From the NCBI RefSeq assembly GCF_958298935.1, contig NC_084936.1:1247501-1311500 (forward strand): a DNA stretch of 64,000 nt, in the 5' to 3' direction. The notes beneath the pieces were generated by a model that did no database searches, had not been told where the DNA came from, and saw only the letters and a list, made by a program, of their open reading frames with translations. The translations under genes were made by a program, and so were the position numbers. This DNA is from Phragmites australis. Taxonomy: Eukaryota > Streptophyta > Magnoliopsida > Poales > Poaceae. Every line of letters begins with the position of its first letter. Within the stretch, counting starts at the first letter, position 1. Below are positions 24,596 through 37,700 of the stretch, piece after piece.

Positions 24596-24868
24596 ATAAG
24601 ACTATCTCCAACTATATTCTCTTCATTTCCTTTACTTCTTGATTTCTCTCTCTATTATCATTTCTTTTATTTTTTTCTCGTCTCCAACAGCTTCCCTTCA
24701 AAAGAATTCGTGAAGAGAAAGAAGAGAGAATCTCATCCTGAAAGGAATGACCTTAAAAATCTTTTCATAATAGAAACCGTGAAGGGAAACCGTTGGAACG
24801 CTGAAGAAAACAAAAATCTCTTCGTTATGAGATTCTAAACCTGACAAAAAACCATTAAAGATGATCTA
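24596..24868. mobile_element. MITE with AGACTATCTCCAAC-type end
   Basis: The left end 'aagactatctccaac' and right end 'aaagatgatctaatag' resemble the ends of a MITE family abundant in grasses. The interior is AT/pyrimidine-rich with partial inverted symmetry ('ttctcgtctccaacag..gttggaacgctgaag'). There is no coding capacity. Confidence 0.5.
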
Positions 24869-24879
24869 ATAGCAAAGGA

Positions 24880-27800
24880 GGAGGACATGTTTACAACCCA
24901 GTTCCCAACTTCCCCTAATCAAATCAGGTGGTGAAGAGCATACGACGCAGAAACCAACAGACCATCAATCATCACACCGCCCACCTGCAGACTTGCCGTG
25001 TCCCCCACCCATCAGCTCAACATCATCCGTTCCCCAAGCCTAATCACAGACCCCATCCAAAATGGACACCCAATTACTGACCCCATGCAAAAAAATAAGA
25101 GTGAAGGGAAAATAAAACACCCTCGCAAATTCTAACCCTAATCCATTCGCTTCCTTAATCCAGCCGCCACGTGGGAACCTCACAGCCATACACGCACAGG
25201 GTGGGAGAACGAGAGAGAGAGGGCATTACGGTGCCGGAGTGGCGGCGGAGGAGGCCTGAGGCGATGCGGGACGCCATTCGTCGGAGTCAGGCGGCGGTGA
25301 CGGCGGCGTGTGGAGGAAGAAAGGGGGGCAACACCACCACGTCGCGGCGCGGATAGATTTGTTTTGATTTGGTCTCTCATGTTTTTTCCCTCCTTTTCCT
25401 TCCTGACTTGCGGAAGGGGGGCGTCGCGTGCAATATAATGAGATCCGGAGGAGAATGAGAGCGGGCGCCCTCTGGTCACTTCTCCGCTCCGCTCCGGTCC
25501 GAGTCCCACCCACCAGTGGGGCTCCCTACCTTTTTTTTTTTCTCTTGGCGACTTCCTTCTCTTCGTGGCCACATGGATTTTCATTATTTTATTTTTATTT
25601 TCGTAGGTGTGCTAAGCTTTCTCTTGTTTTTTCTTTTTGGATGAAGCTTTCTCTTGCTTTGACCAACTAGTAATTGCACACGTGTTTCACACATGTGAAA
25701 TCAATTCAGTATATAGTAATGTATGGAAGTTTAATATTAGATGTCTAGGTATAAAAGGCAAATAATTACAGATTAAATGTATTTTTAGAATATATGGAAA
25801 GCAAATATTGGACATTTAGATATAAAAGACAATTAATGTAAGATTATATATATTTTTAAAACGAGGAACAGGAAGAATCTTATGGTGGCTGTTTGATCAA
25901 CTCGGATAGATGATAAAGATCGTTTGGTTCTATCACAACTCGTGTATTTTATAGGAGTATAGATGCAGGGACAAATAATATTGAAGTTCTCATAATACAT
26001 GGCGCTGTTGAGAATTGAGATCAAAAGGTACGACAGAACTGAAACCTTCCACGTCTAGTTGAACCTGAAGGTGAGCAATTCGCATGCCAAGTTAATGGCA
26101 GTGAGTATAAGCAAGTACCACGTAACTGTCAGCAACCGAAACCAGTACGTAAACCAGTACGTAGAAAGTAGTGATTAGAAATGACTGGCCGATCGATCCA
26201 TCAGTGATATATCTCATGAGCATTATTCTGCACGTAGCAGCTGGTGCTCTAGAGATCGCAAAATGCAAATTAAAAGCGGCTCGACCTGTCGATGGCGATC
26301 GATGCGCACCGTATCCATCGACCCATCATGTATACGTGTACGTCATCTGCCGATTGGGCAAGCATTGCTGGCTTCATCGATGATGTATGGATGCTCGAAA
26401 CCAACGGATCAGGCCATGGCACTAGCTAGGGCATCAGAACGACAAGCGTGCATGGACCTTGTGCATGCATGGGCCATTGCCACTTTCGCATGTCCCAGAG
26501 ACAACTGGAGTATTTACCAATTTGTTCCCTAAAGGTTTCGATCACTTTTTCGTCCTGTTGGCGATTATATTAAGCGCCGAAGGCAGTGATTAAGCCATCT
26601 GACTTGAGAGTTTTTTTTCGAATGGACGGCACCGAAGCTGACTTGAGAGTTATCCATGCATGTTAGTTCGATCGATCGATCGTCGTCGAAGGCATCCATG
26701 CAACCATGGATATTCGACAGATAGCACGTCCTAGCTTTTGGTGTGCTCCTATAGAAGATCGATCTGACGGTTCATGCATGCAAGTCAATTTTAAGGTTGG
26801 TTTAGAGTGAGAAAGAAGAGCAGTGATCGCTCTGAAACCTACCTGAAAGGGTCGTTGAGCTTTGCAGTGGGTGTGGCCCAATGGAAACTGGAGTAGATTC
26901 CATTGACAAACGTATGGATGCATGTGCTCCCCAGGTGAAATGCCATGCACGCCAGGTGTCGCCAAGAACAGCAAAGATTCGCGGATAAAACGATCGAAAG
27001 ATATGGGGCAGCAGCGGTACAGTTAGTGGATGACATCGAGGTCAGTGTCCGATCGGCCGAATCGTGCGGGAAGAAAAAGCTACCCGGCTTTACGAAATCG
27101 ATCGCATGCATGCACGCACGCCGCAGTGGAATGGAATCCCGACAGCGCATAGTGCTTACTAGTTACTACTTCTCAATGCGTTCAATCACGCTTTAATTCT
27201 GTCGATCGATCGAGGGGTTGCAAGTCAAAACCACGCACCATCCAACTAATCCATCCCATCAAAAAACTAATCCGTCGAAAGATTTGTCGATTAGTCTTCT
27301 CGATTAATTTTCCTGACAAATGACCACGACGTACGACGACGACGGTGACCACGAGTCATGGACATCTCAACTGTATCTGCCACATACGCGAAAGTATATA
27401 TACAGATTTGTCATGTCAACATGTATATGCAGCTATGTACTTCATGGCTGATGGCTCTATAGTATGGTGGCTCGTACGCCGGCGCCGGCGACCACGTCCA
27501 CCAGCCGGCCGAGCACCCGTCGAAGATGAGCCGGCCGATGTTGGCGGCCGCCCTGCGGACCGCGGCCAGCGCGCGGAACTCGCGGGTGCGCATCCGCACA
27601 GTGACCCGCTGGCCGGCCGGCACCTCGGCCGGTGCCCATGGGTGCACAGCTCCCCATCAGTACCCAACACATGAATTCACTAACTGATCGTGTACGTCAC
27701 ACAGACACACACGTGACATGTTGAAGATGGGAGTTGTCGGCATGCAGGCGCAGAAGCAAAAGCCCATGCCGTTGCATTCATATTGCATGGTTCATACACG

Positions 27801-28670
27801 CGGTTTGATTGATCTAGGACTCACTTTGGCTTACTTCTTTTCCTTTGTCTTGTTCTCTTTTCTGAAGAAGAAAAAAATGACTTTGGATTTGTAATAGTGT
27901 GGTTATCTCTAGCTTCAGAAATTTTTAGAGTTTGAGCTGTGAATAGACTGAGAATCTTTAGTTAAGATATTTTTATTTTAAACTAAAAATAAATATTTAA
28001 ATTACTTTATTCTATTCTATAAATTTTAAATCTAATATGATTTCGGATCTAGAGCTCATCAGAGTCTAATAATGGATTTTATGGAGGCCGGCCTGGTCCC
28101 TATCCTCTCAGAAGCGAAGTGTTGAGTGACATGTATACGTACGTACATGATGATCTCGGTTTTTATTTGTTACTGAGCTGTACTAATTCATTACGTTGTT
28201 ATTACTGTACTAATTTGTAAGAGTAGTACAATAGTACTTCACTGGTGGGCAGCAGGTGTGGGTGGACATGAAGGCTATAACGAAAAATACAACTTTGCAA
28301 TATGTTATACACACAATGCTTATCTATAATATACCGCTGTTTTGAGATTCGGAAATATCCTATGCAGTTGTTTCTTTACTTTCTTGTTTTAATTCAAGAT
28401 TCGTGAGGTAAAATATTTGAACGGCCGAGATAAGCATGGCGTATACTCACATTGTGGAAATTTCCCTTTGGGCTAGAACCGTACAAGCCTAGACGCGTCG
28501 ACACTACCAGGCACCAGGACCGGATCAGACGTTGAGCATGTGCAGTGCAAGCACTGCTGCACAGGTGCTTTGGCAGGTCAGGTCAGCTGAGGTTCCAGAG
28601 GCTGGATTGACGGATGCACATTCTGTCTGCACCGCCACCAGGTTTTGGTTCCTCTGCTCTAGGAGGAAAG
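24880..28670. other. Intergenic DNA, no intact gene
   Basis: A GC-rich block at 25160-25360 and another at 27475-27650 have coding-like composition, but no complete gene can be built. The rest is AT-rich with scattered GATCGATC runs. Confidence 0.4.
27411..27647 (-). pseudogene. GC-rich coding-like fragment, unidentified
   Basis: The minus strand has an open frame including 'PAGQRVTVRMRTREFRALAA' and 'ANIGRLIFDGCSAGWW' in a GC-rich island surrounded by AT-rich DNA. The codon third positions are strongly G/C, as in grass genes. The phrase pattern reminds me of small uncharacterised plant proteins with a conserved V-R-M-T/R core, but I cannot name a family. The fragment lacks a convincing start and ends in AT-rich sequence, so it is probably a captured or broken gene piece. 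Confidence 0.3.
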
Positions 28671-28672
28671 TA

Positions 28673-29304
28673 GGCCTGGGAAAAAAACCGAAACGGATAA
28701 ATCAAATCGAACCGAACAATAATTGAACCATCTAAATTATTGGTTTTTGCAGTGTTTAGTAGTTAGCTCGGTTCCTATTTTTATGCTATTCAATGGTCGG
28801 TTCGGTTGTGAGATAAAAATTAGAAGACTGATGGCTCACAAATAACCATCCCCGACGGCCCAGCCAGGCTACTAGTCGCCGACCCACCTCTATAAAACAA
28901 AACCCTAGCGTAGTGTGTCCATCAACCGTCACCCCACGAGTCTGTATACCCAGGACCCCAACCTAACCTACCTAAGCCACCTCCCACCTATCGCCTAATG
29001 CTGCCACCGCCCAAGAGCCCACCTGCCTATCCCTAGCCGACTAGCCACCCGCCGCTAGAGTTCTAGACGTCGCCCAGCCCCTGTGCCTAGCCGTCGGATG
29101 CCTCCCGCCCCAACAGAGAGCAGACGACAGCCGGCATCCAAGCCCCGTGCAAACTAGACATGATTTTCGATGAAAACCGAAAACCCAAACCGAAATGTAC
29201 GGTTTTCCAAAAAAAATCAAAAACTTCGGTTTGCATTCTCTAGAACTGAATTATTCAAACACCGAAGAAACTAAACCCAAAAAAACAAATGCCGAGGCCT
29301 AGAT
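28673..29304. mobile_element. hAT-like non-autonomous element
   Basis: The left end is TAGGCCTGGG followed by 'aaaaaaaccgaaac'; the right end, read as complement, is TAGGCCTCGG. Both subterminal regions are rich in 'aaccgaa' / 'ttcggtt' motifs in opposite orientation. The interior is GC-rich with no open frame. Class assignment is by resemblance; target duplication not determined. Confidence 0.5.
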
Positions 29305-29659
29305 GAAAGGAATGCCGCTACAAGAAAGAAACACTTTCATGTCCCTGATGAATGTACCACTCAACAGCTCAAAGCTATGCAACTTGACAAACGTAAAAGC
29401 ATAGACCAATGATCCAAGGGACAACCAGATCCAAATCGATGGCATAGCAGAACCGTGTACGATGTCCAACCGTAAAAAACTTCACCTTCTCCTGATTCAA
29501 AAGGACAGGTAGTAGAGCGAGGTAGTGGATTACGAAGAGGGAGGCTGTTGACTAGGCAACAAGATTCGAGGACAGATTACCATTTTACCAACTTACCATC
29601 GACCAAAACTGAAACTCGATATCGACCAACTGACATCATATTGCGCATCAGCTTTGACG

Positions 29660-29662
<3 letters not shown>

Positions 29663-29726
<64 letters not shown>
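29663..29726. repeat. (GT)32 microsatellite
   Basis: An uninterrupted GT run of 64 bp. Confidence 0.98.
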
Positions 29727-29728
<2 letters not shown>

Positions 29729-30222
29729 CGTCCTACAAGTCATGTGATGGGCAATGTAACAATACTATACTGCACATGAGCAAAGTTCAAGAACATCCAG
29801 CCATGGCACCGAATACAACAGCACAAAGAGGGTAAGCACCGGACAAACAACAAAATATCATGGAAGGAAAATGTAGGGCATAACGGTAAGCGTTCATAAT
29901 TTCCAAGTTTTGAGCAGCAAACAAGACAGCAGAAAACAACTGAACACGGACAAAAGTCCAGGAGTTTTGCCTTGTTGCATCAAGGACAAAAGCGTCAGAC
30001 CCGCTTCATTCTAAGAAGCTCCCTCTATGTGCAAGGTAAAGAACCCAACCTCATACCGGTTTCCCCTCTCTCCGGGTCCGAGCATAGATACTTACTCACG
30101 GTGCAGTAAAAAAGGTCGAGCCGATAACTTACAAAGAAAAGACACATATCTCGCATTTCCCTTTCATGTCTATCTCTATTTTATATAAGCAGTGCCATCA
30201 GCACCTCCTGTACCTACGACAT

Positions 30223-33200
30223 CTAGTGCATCAGCTGGCGAGGCGCACGGGGACGCACGGGAGTCTTCGAGGGGCTCACTCTGAAATGTCAACAGGCCTG
30301 GTCTGTTATTCATGTCAAGCTCTATAACTTTGCAATGTGTTAAAAGATACAAAATTTACCTTATTGGCAATGAACCCAGTATCACACCACTGCAGTTGAG
30401 AGCAGCGGTTGCACTTTCGGCCTGAAAATCAAGAAATAATGGATCTTATAATAGGTTTTAGTTAATGAGGGGAAACAAAGAGCTAGCACCATTTAAAAAC
30501 ATTGCTTATACAAAAAAAAGTTGGCAATGAACGTTGGCTTCACAAAATAACCAGCATCAAAAGTCTGAAGACAGGGAGACAGTGCAGGGAACAGACCAGT
30601 TATATAGCACATAGTAATGACTAGTGATAAAATATCCAAAACTGCTGACAATGCTGAGACCAAGTTATGCACTAAGCATGATGAGAAGGCACAAGTAGTA
30701 ACATTTCTACTTTAGGAATTAGGACCATTTTACGTTTCAAGGCATATTCTTCTCAAACGCGCAGGAGGGCTGCGTGTCATTTCATTAAGAAAAGGAAAAG
30801 AAAACGTAACCCATTTACAACACACACCCGAACTCACACGCACCCAAACTCACACTCACTCACCCAAGACAGTTCTAGGACATGAGCGCCACAGTGAAAC
30901 GACCCGGACTCCTCAGGAACAAGAGGATCTCTTCCTACACAGCCAGCAGGACCTGAAGGTCCTTGGCACCAGCAGCACACCAAAATACGCATTCTTCAGA
31001 AACTGATCTCAGCACCTTGTCAATAGCTGGCACATCCCCGTTAAACACACAATCATTACGGTGCTTCCAAATCTCCCAAGCGACCAAAATAATAAGGGAG
31101 TTGAGACCCTTCATATAATGTTTATCAACAGCCTTTATGGCTTGGCACCATCAACTAGAGAAAGACCTCGAACCCAGCTGAGGAGCAACTCAAGGCATAT
31201 TCTTATACAATCGGCATAGATTGGCATGCAAAGTTGACACATTTGAACAGTAGACCTTAACTCAGACGCACCAACCAGCCTAAATCGATTCACTCATAAA
31301 CCAGCAACCATTCCTCAGGAAATACTATATAACGGAAGACAGCAGTTACAAGTAAACATTTCTTTTAGAAACCAAAGACATCCAAACTCATTGTTCTCTA
31401 GTTTCGGCTCAAAGCATAATAGGTTCTGCATAGCTAATTAATTTGGGTGATGAGAGCTGAATCTCAAAAACATAGAGAAGGCTGGTTACATGTTGGTTTC
31501 CACCTCAATTAATTTGGGTGACCAAAGCTAAAATTCTACCTGGCTAGAAACTAAAATTGGTGATGCACAATTTCTGCTGTGGACAGTACAGGATATTCTT
31601 CTACAAGCAAAGTTATGACATGCTGCCCGAGTAATACCTTTTAGCATTTTAGTATTTGGAAATGATGTAATGTGTTCTCACCCACCAGTAACGCTAAAAG
31701 TAAGTTCAAAAGTATACTGCAGGCAATATTTGCACAAACATGAAATGGCAAGGTATGCTAACCATCACAAACTCCACAAAGGCAATGCGAGTAGAATGAT
31801 GATAGTCGCCAAGCAACCTCAGCCGGAAGACCTGTAGCAAGCATTGCAATGAGCCAATGAACATTGTGCTGTTTGAATTGTCATTTCTACACAACATGTA
31901 GCAATACAAATACTAGCACAAAAGGGAAAGGAAGTTTGAAGTAAAGAATGACCAACCTCTCCACATATTGACTCAAAGAACAATTTTAGATCTGCCTGAG
32001 TGACCTGCAATAAGTGCAAGGAATACATAGAAACATTACTGCAAGGAATACATAGAAACATAGTATAATTGTAGGGTAGCAAACCTTCTTATCAATGTTT
32101 GTGCAGTAAATAGTCCTTGCACACATTTCACGTTCATCATCAGACTGCAGACCACAGCAAAGGGGTAATTTTTAGAGATCAGCTGCACATACAAGCATGA
32201 ACCATGAACCTGAGACAAACATTTTGGTTCCTCAAAGGTGGCTTACCCTGGGCAAGAATGTTGGGTTGACTGGTGCAATGGCAGTTTTTGATGGCAGAAC
32301 CCTGACAGGATAATATCCGAGCACAGTTCCTGACAGATTTAGAGCAACCCTTGCACCCTCTGCAACAGGGATGTTATTAACCAATGGGCAGTTCACTAAT
32401 TACACAAAGTAAGCAAGTTCAGTTATGGTTCAATCATTTACCCTCATCAGTGAACTCTATGAAAGCAAAACGAAGAACTGAATTTGGGTCCCCACACATG
32501 CGACAGTCCACAACCTTCAGAAAGAATGTCCAAGATTATGCACAGTTGCATCATTAAACAAATGGGGAAGCCGAATAAATGTACCTGTCCGCAGTTGATA
32601 AATAATGCTGCCAGGTTTTCTTCGGTGACCTAAACAACAAGAGAGAAATTAGCAACTAAACTACAAATAATTGCCAATTTGTCACTAAATGAAAGTAGAC
32701 TTGAAGATTATTTGACACGCTACAAAAGTCAATAAACAATGGACAACGGAAGCTAACATAAAGATAGAATAGGCTTCAACAGTTAGATAAGGATTGCCCT
32801 TATACATTGCCCAACTTTTTCAACTTAAATTGGCTAGAAGGTAAAGCTATCAGGTATTACAAAAAAAAGGCTGCAGACATACAAAGCTACAATCAGAACC
32901 TCATGTATTAATAAAACATCGACTGATTAACTAATATGAGAATTTTACAGAGAAGTCAACAAAATGATTAACTATCACTGAGAAACTTTACATAGAAAAA
33001 TCAGCAAACGATCAAATCTAACTAGCTCTACCAGTGGGCCAGACTCCAATATGTACACTAAAAAAGGATTCTGCGTTCTACATACAGCAACAGCAACAGC
33101 AACAAAAAAGCATTTTGTCTCAATCAAGTTGGGGTAGGCCTTCCTTTTCCATATTAACTAGAACAGGAACTTTGCCCATTAAAGCTTTAACCCAGTAGAA

Positions 33201-35614
33201 ATACCGAAGATCGAAAGACTAAAGACAAGTTGTGGACTTGAACATCTAGGTGGGCACACCATCGACAACGAGAAAGCGATATTATTTTCCATCAAGGCCT
33301 AACAATGACTTGAAACAACCTTAGATAACTAGAATTTGCACCAGCGACACGCTAAAACTCAAACAACCCTATGAATAGGTTCTAGGAAACAGCATAGTAT
33401 TGTTTCCATACGAGGACCAGAACCAACAAGGGCTGGTGAAACACATAGGTAATGCCTAGTACCAAACACTCTCCTGTAGAATCACAAGCAAACAACTCCT
33501 AGTACGACACTAAAAAAGATATCCACATACATCAACGAACTCTGTGTACATTTCTCTCAACAGAATACATTTTAGACTGAAATGGTGGCCACGCTTCATC
33601 AAAGTATGTAACAACTGACAACTGTTCAGATAATGTAAATTCATTAAATACGTCCAATACACAGTTATTATGGCCGTATAATTAAATATCAATGAGGTAC
33701 AAAATACTTCATAAGGTGTTGTACTTCCTATACTTTCGTTGACAAGACAATGATGCCAGAGAGAAAGAATGCTAGTTCTTCCTATAGAAACAACCATGGC
33801 ATACGGCAGGTTGTGTCTTGCAAAGGTAGCAGCAAAACTGTTCTAGTAAATACATCTTTTCAGGAAAGCAACTGCAAATCCTATAAATACATGTAATAAA
33901 ATACAAATAGCCGTGCACTACAGAGTACAGAACATAATGCAGCCAGTAAACCTTGCAATAGCAATACTCATGCACAGCTAAGCATTTTGGCATTCCTTTC
34001 CAATTCGCAAATATGAGGGATATCACTCAAAGCTATGATTTTAAGCATTCATGTCAATTACAAAAAGACAGACAAATACAAACCGTGCAACAAGCAGGTG
34101 TTAGGAGCATCAATATGGCCTACATGCTTATAAATGCAGTCAACATAACATGAAAAGCATAGAGATAACTGTGCACACTCACTGATAGGAATCCACAAAA
34201 TCTGATCTTAAATGTGCTCCACAATACGAGAAGTTGTGCATTCGCTCCCAAATTTTGAATTTTTGATAAATGCAGGGATTCATAGGCCAGAGGCACCTAA
34301 GATTTCTAGTAGTCTATCTACAACAGGGCATGGTTTGGATACTTATTGTCCTTTCCTGGTGTCACTCCATAAAAGGAACATCAAAGCAGGGTTCTTCAAT
34401 GTTACACTGCCTAGTAAAGAAATTCCTACATATAGATGCCTAGTATTCCACATATATCCTAAACAAAACCAGTAACATGATATACCCTCACCCAACAAGA
34501 AATCCGATGGCACACACTGCATGCATGAAAAGCTAGGCGACATGCCGCAGACAGAAGCACACGATACACGAAGCCAAGAAAAATGAACCCCGTAATCAGA
34601 GGAGAACAATACTGAAGGCTCACTGCACCCCACCCAAGCACATAAAAGGTAAAACAACCCATACACCTTTCCAGATTCCGCATGGAAAAAAGAGCGAACA
34701 AGGGCAAAAATATAATAGCAAAAAGTGGCATCCAAATCTACCAAAGCAACAAAAGGATGGCTCATAGCAGCAACACGAAAATGGTGGCGTATACTGCATC
34801 CCAACCTGCTCCCAACCATCCACCCATTATACAGCATCGTCTCATCTCACGATCTCATCCTGCTCAGGAGCACGCTTGCACAGAACCCCCAAATCTAAAC
34901 CGAGTAATCATCACGAATGCCAAAAAAATAACGAATTGGCATCACAGATCGATCAGTAGGTAGGTAAACTCCTAGCGGAAGAGGAAATTTTTCCAATTGA
35001 TGAGAATAAACGCCGCCACGAAGAATGAGACATGACGAAATGAATCGGAGAGAGGGTGCAGGGCCGGATCCGTGCGCTGACCTGGTGATCGATGTCGGAG
35101 ACGTAGACGGTGCGGCGGATCACCTCATCGCGCTGCGCCATGGTGGTGCGGCTGTTCGTCCGCCGCCTGCCGGGGTGCCCGTGGCCGAGCCCTGGTCCCC
35201 CCTTCTTCTGCAGCGAGACGACCGGATCATCATAATCAAACGTTGGCATCGGGAACAGAGAGAAACGAAAACACGACGGCGTCGCAAATCGATGGGGCTC
35301 CTCCTTACCCTGCCGCGGCCGGCGGGGCCATCGCCGCCGGCGGGAAACCCGACGACCCCCCCGTGGCCCGGCGAGGCGACCGCGAATCCGCCGTTGGCGG
35401 GGTAGTACCCGTACGCCGCGGGGGAGAGCGGCGCGGGGGCCCCGGCGGCGGCGGCGATGGGGGACGCAAGGGAGGGCGGGACGAACTCCTCGGCCATGGG
35501 ATTGAGCTTGGAGAGGAGCTCCTCCAGATCCCGCATCTCGCGCTCCCCGGCGTCGGAGCCCGCCTCCTCAGTGCGGGGCGCGGCGTGGTCGGCGGCTGTC
35601 TCGACTACGGCCAT
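30223..35614 (-). CDS. PAM2-containing two-RRM RNA-binding protein (CID-type PABP-interacting protein)
   Basis: Ten exons with GT..AG junctions join without a frame break: 35614-35309, 35207-35082, 32629-32585, 32514-32442, 32359-32247, 32144-32085, 32004-31957, 31831-31763, 30421-30360, 30280-30223. The product is 319 residues. Residues about 34-49 (LSKLNPMAEEFVPPSL) form a PAM2 motif, which binds the MLLE domain of poly(A)-binding protein. A basic stretch follows (about 99-120). RRM1 starts near 134 with RNP2 VYVSDI and has RNP1 RFAFIEF; RRM2 starts near 232 with RNP2 IYCTNI and has RNP1 RIAFVEF. This order matches Arabidopsis CID8-CID13, which act in mRNA metabolism. The protein ends at QLMH. 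The introns after exons 2 and 8 are long, and the latter holds a LINE insertion. Confidence 0.93.
30752..31189 (-). mobile_element. 5'-truncated LINE (L1-type) insertion in an intron
   Basis: The insertion is flanked by a perfect 15-bp target duplication 'tcaaggcatattctt' (30737-30751 and 31190-31204). On the minus strand it encodes the C-terminal tail of a plant L1 reverse transcriptase protein. This includes 'KGLNSLIILVAWEIWKHRND' followed by 'CVFNGDVPAIDKVLRSVSEE', and it ends at a stop near 30935. That tail is typical of non-LTR elements. It is truncated at its 5' side, as most LINE copies are, and lies in the intron between exons 8 and 9 of the CID-type gene, in the same orientation as that gene. 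Confidence 0.92.
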
Positions 35615-35719
35615 AGGGAGCCGGGAGGGAGGCGCCCGTCGGTTGGTGGTCTCGGGGCTCGGGAGGAGGAGTGTTCTGGAAGGTTCGGGGGCGGAATCGG
35701 GGGCGCGAGGCGGGCGGGG

Positions 35720-35727
35720 TATATATA
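35720..35727 (-). promoter_or_regulatory. TATA box of the CID-type gene
   Basis: TATATATA lies about 106 bp upstream of the ATG on the minus strand, in an otherwise GC-rich region, a normal spacing for TATA, transcription start and short leader. Confidence 0.6.
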
Positions 35728-35729
35728 GA

Positions 35730-37290
35730 GAGGCAGCGGAGGCGGATCGGGGGTGGGTGGGTGTGGTCGCAGGCTAAGCAAGCATGATCGATCGGCGGGT
35801 TGTTGCGCCTGCGCCGCGGGGAGGGAGGCAGGGGGGACAGCAGCTGCAGCGGCAGAGCAGAGCAGGACGGGGCAGAGCCGACCGGCGCAGGGGAAGAGCA
35901 GAGCACGGGAGAGGCCCCGAGGGGAGATGCGCCGGCCCCTCTCTCTCTCTCTCCCTCCTCTGAGGCAGGCAAGGCAGGGCAGGGCAGGGCAGGGGGTGGG
36001 GTGCTGCTTTTTGGCCTTTTTTGGGTGCTTCCTCTGCCACTCCGCCTGCCAGCCTCCTTTCCTCCGTCTCTGTCGCCTCCGGTTGCCCGCCGGGCTGCTC
36101 TTTTGCCGGAAAACCCCTCGCGAGGCTTCCAGTTCTTGCAACGCTTCAACGGCGAGGGCTTATCTGCGATTGTTGTTGGGCTGCACCAGTCCTATAAATT
36201 CCTTTTTCCAAAGATAAACTATAATAAGAAAAGGTCCTATAAATTCCAGCATGACAAGCATTCACAAGTTGGTAAAATGGCTCATTTTTGCGCCAACGGT
36301 TTTTTTTAGTGGCCAACGGTTTTTTAGCATGATATGTGGATATTATCATAGAAAACATGATAAGTAAAAGAAGGAGTATCACATGCTCAAGTGTGGAGCT
36401 CAAGTGTTAAGCATGATATGTTTAAACCACATGTCAAGGTGGAGATAAAAGTTTTGAAATATATCTCCTTGTTCGACGGATGAACTTCGATACGGTAATT
36501 TAACTAGCCTATCAAACTAGCTTATCGGTGCCGGTTATGTACCCATAGCTAAATATTGAATATGCTTGTGGATAGTATTTTGAAACCAAAAATTACAGTA
36601 TACTCCAACAACAAGAAATGGTCCATCAAAATAACAACTAGAAATAAGCTATGTTACAACTCATACAATCTATTACATCATATTCTCAATGGTCCTGTCA
36701 CTCATTCAAAGAAATTAGTTGATCATCTAGAAAGAGTCGCAAGCGGGATATGGATGCGAAAACGAGATACTGCAAGGGAACTACCTGCTCTTTTTCAGAC
36801 AGCCAGAAGGTATTTAAATTTTTTACCATCCTTCTATCCAATAAAATGGTAAATTTATTACTGAGCTTATTGTTATAGAGTTAGAAAGGATTATTTATCA
36901 TCCTCGGTAAAAAATTGATATTTCGGTAGGATGAAAAAAATTAAATATTTCCTTTCCGGTGTCAGTAGCAAGACGTCCATCCAAAAGACTACGCGGGTCG
37001 ACGCCAATTTTTAGCGGGCGAGCACAGTCTTTAATCCAAATAGGCCTCATATCCTCCACGCACACGTGGCAAGGACACGTGGAGACCAAAGGAAGAACAG
37101 CGATGCTTTGTTAGATGACGCGTTCTTTTTAGCAATTTTTCGTTTGGAGAGAAAAGGAAAAGCCTGTTTTTGAATTCTGTTGCTGGAGGCCGTGGTGGCA
37201 ATTTCAAGTTTTGAATTTTCGAGGTTATTCGGCTTCCGTGTATTCTGTTTTGGCTACAAATCTACGGTACTGATATTTGTAGTGTTTAAA
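35730..37290. other. GC-rich upstream region and intergenic DNA
   Basis: From 35730 to about 36200 the sequence is GC-rich with overlapping open frames on both strands and CAGGG/CTCTC repeats; this is composition, not genes, and is the upstream region of the CID-type gene. From 36200 onward it is AT-rich with nothing recognised. Confidence 0.5.
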
Positions 37291-37292
37291 GG

Positions 37293-37700
37293 TATGTTTA
37301 GTTCGGAGTAAGGATGGGTGGATCGACTTTAGTTAGTTTTTTTATAAATTGGATGATTTAGTTTTTTTTTTTAGCTAGATAGGGTCATCTAGTTTTTTTA
37401 TTAGAGAGATAAAAGTGGATAGAATTCTTCATAGCACACACCACCGGTGAGATCGCTGCTAGCCCAATGGCTATTTCAAAACATTACTCATCCAGTATCT
37501 TGCAAAATATGCTATGTTGTTAAACGCCCTCATCCATACTTGTACACTAAACCATCCCAAAAATCTTGAATAGGACCATCTCACCCATACTTGTATACTG
37601 AACCATCCTAAAAATCTTGAATAGGATCATCTCACCCATACTTGTATACTGAACCATCCTAAAAATCTTGAATAGGATCATCTCAAACACGTCTTAAGCT
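37293..37700. repeat. Repeat element with three 51-bp tandem units
   Basis: 'catacttgta.actgaaccat' with 'aaaaatcttgaatagga' recurs at about 37535, 37586 and 37637, an exact step of 51 bp; copies two and three are almost identical. The block starts near 'ggtatgtttagttcggag', resembling the end of a foldback element, but a matching right end was not established. Confidence 0.8.

Noticed and set aside
29548..29835. Open frame with a Cys-Val repeat
   Set aside because: It reads straight through the (GT)32 microsatellite.
35243..36309. Long overlapping open frames on both strands
   Set aside because: High GC and simple CAGGG/CTCTC repeats keep several frames open at once; the region is the promoter side and first exon of the CID-type gene. 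No domain is visible.
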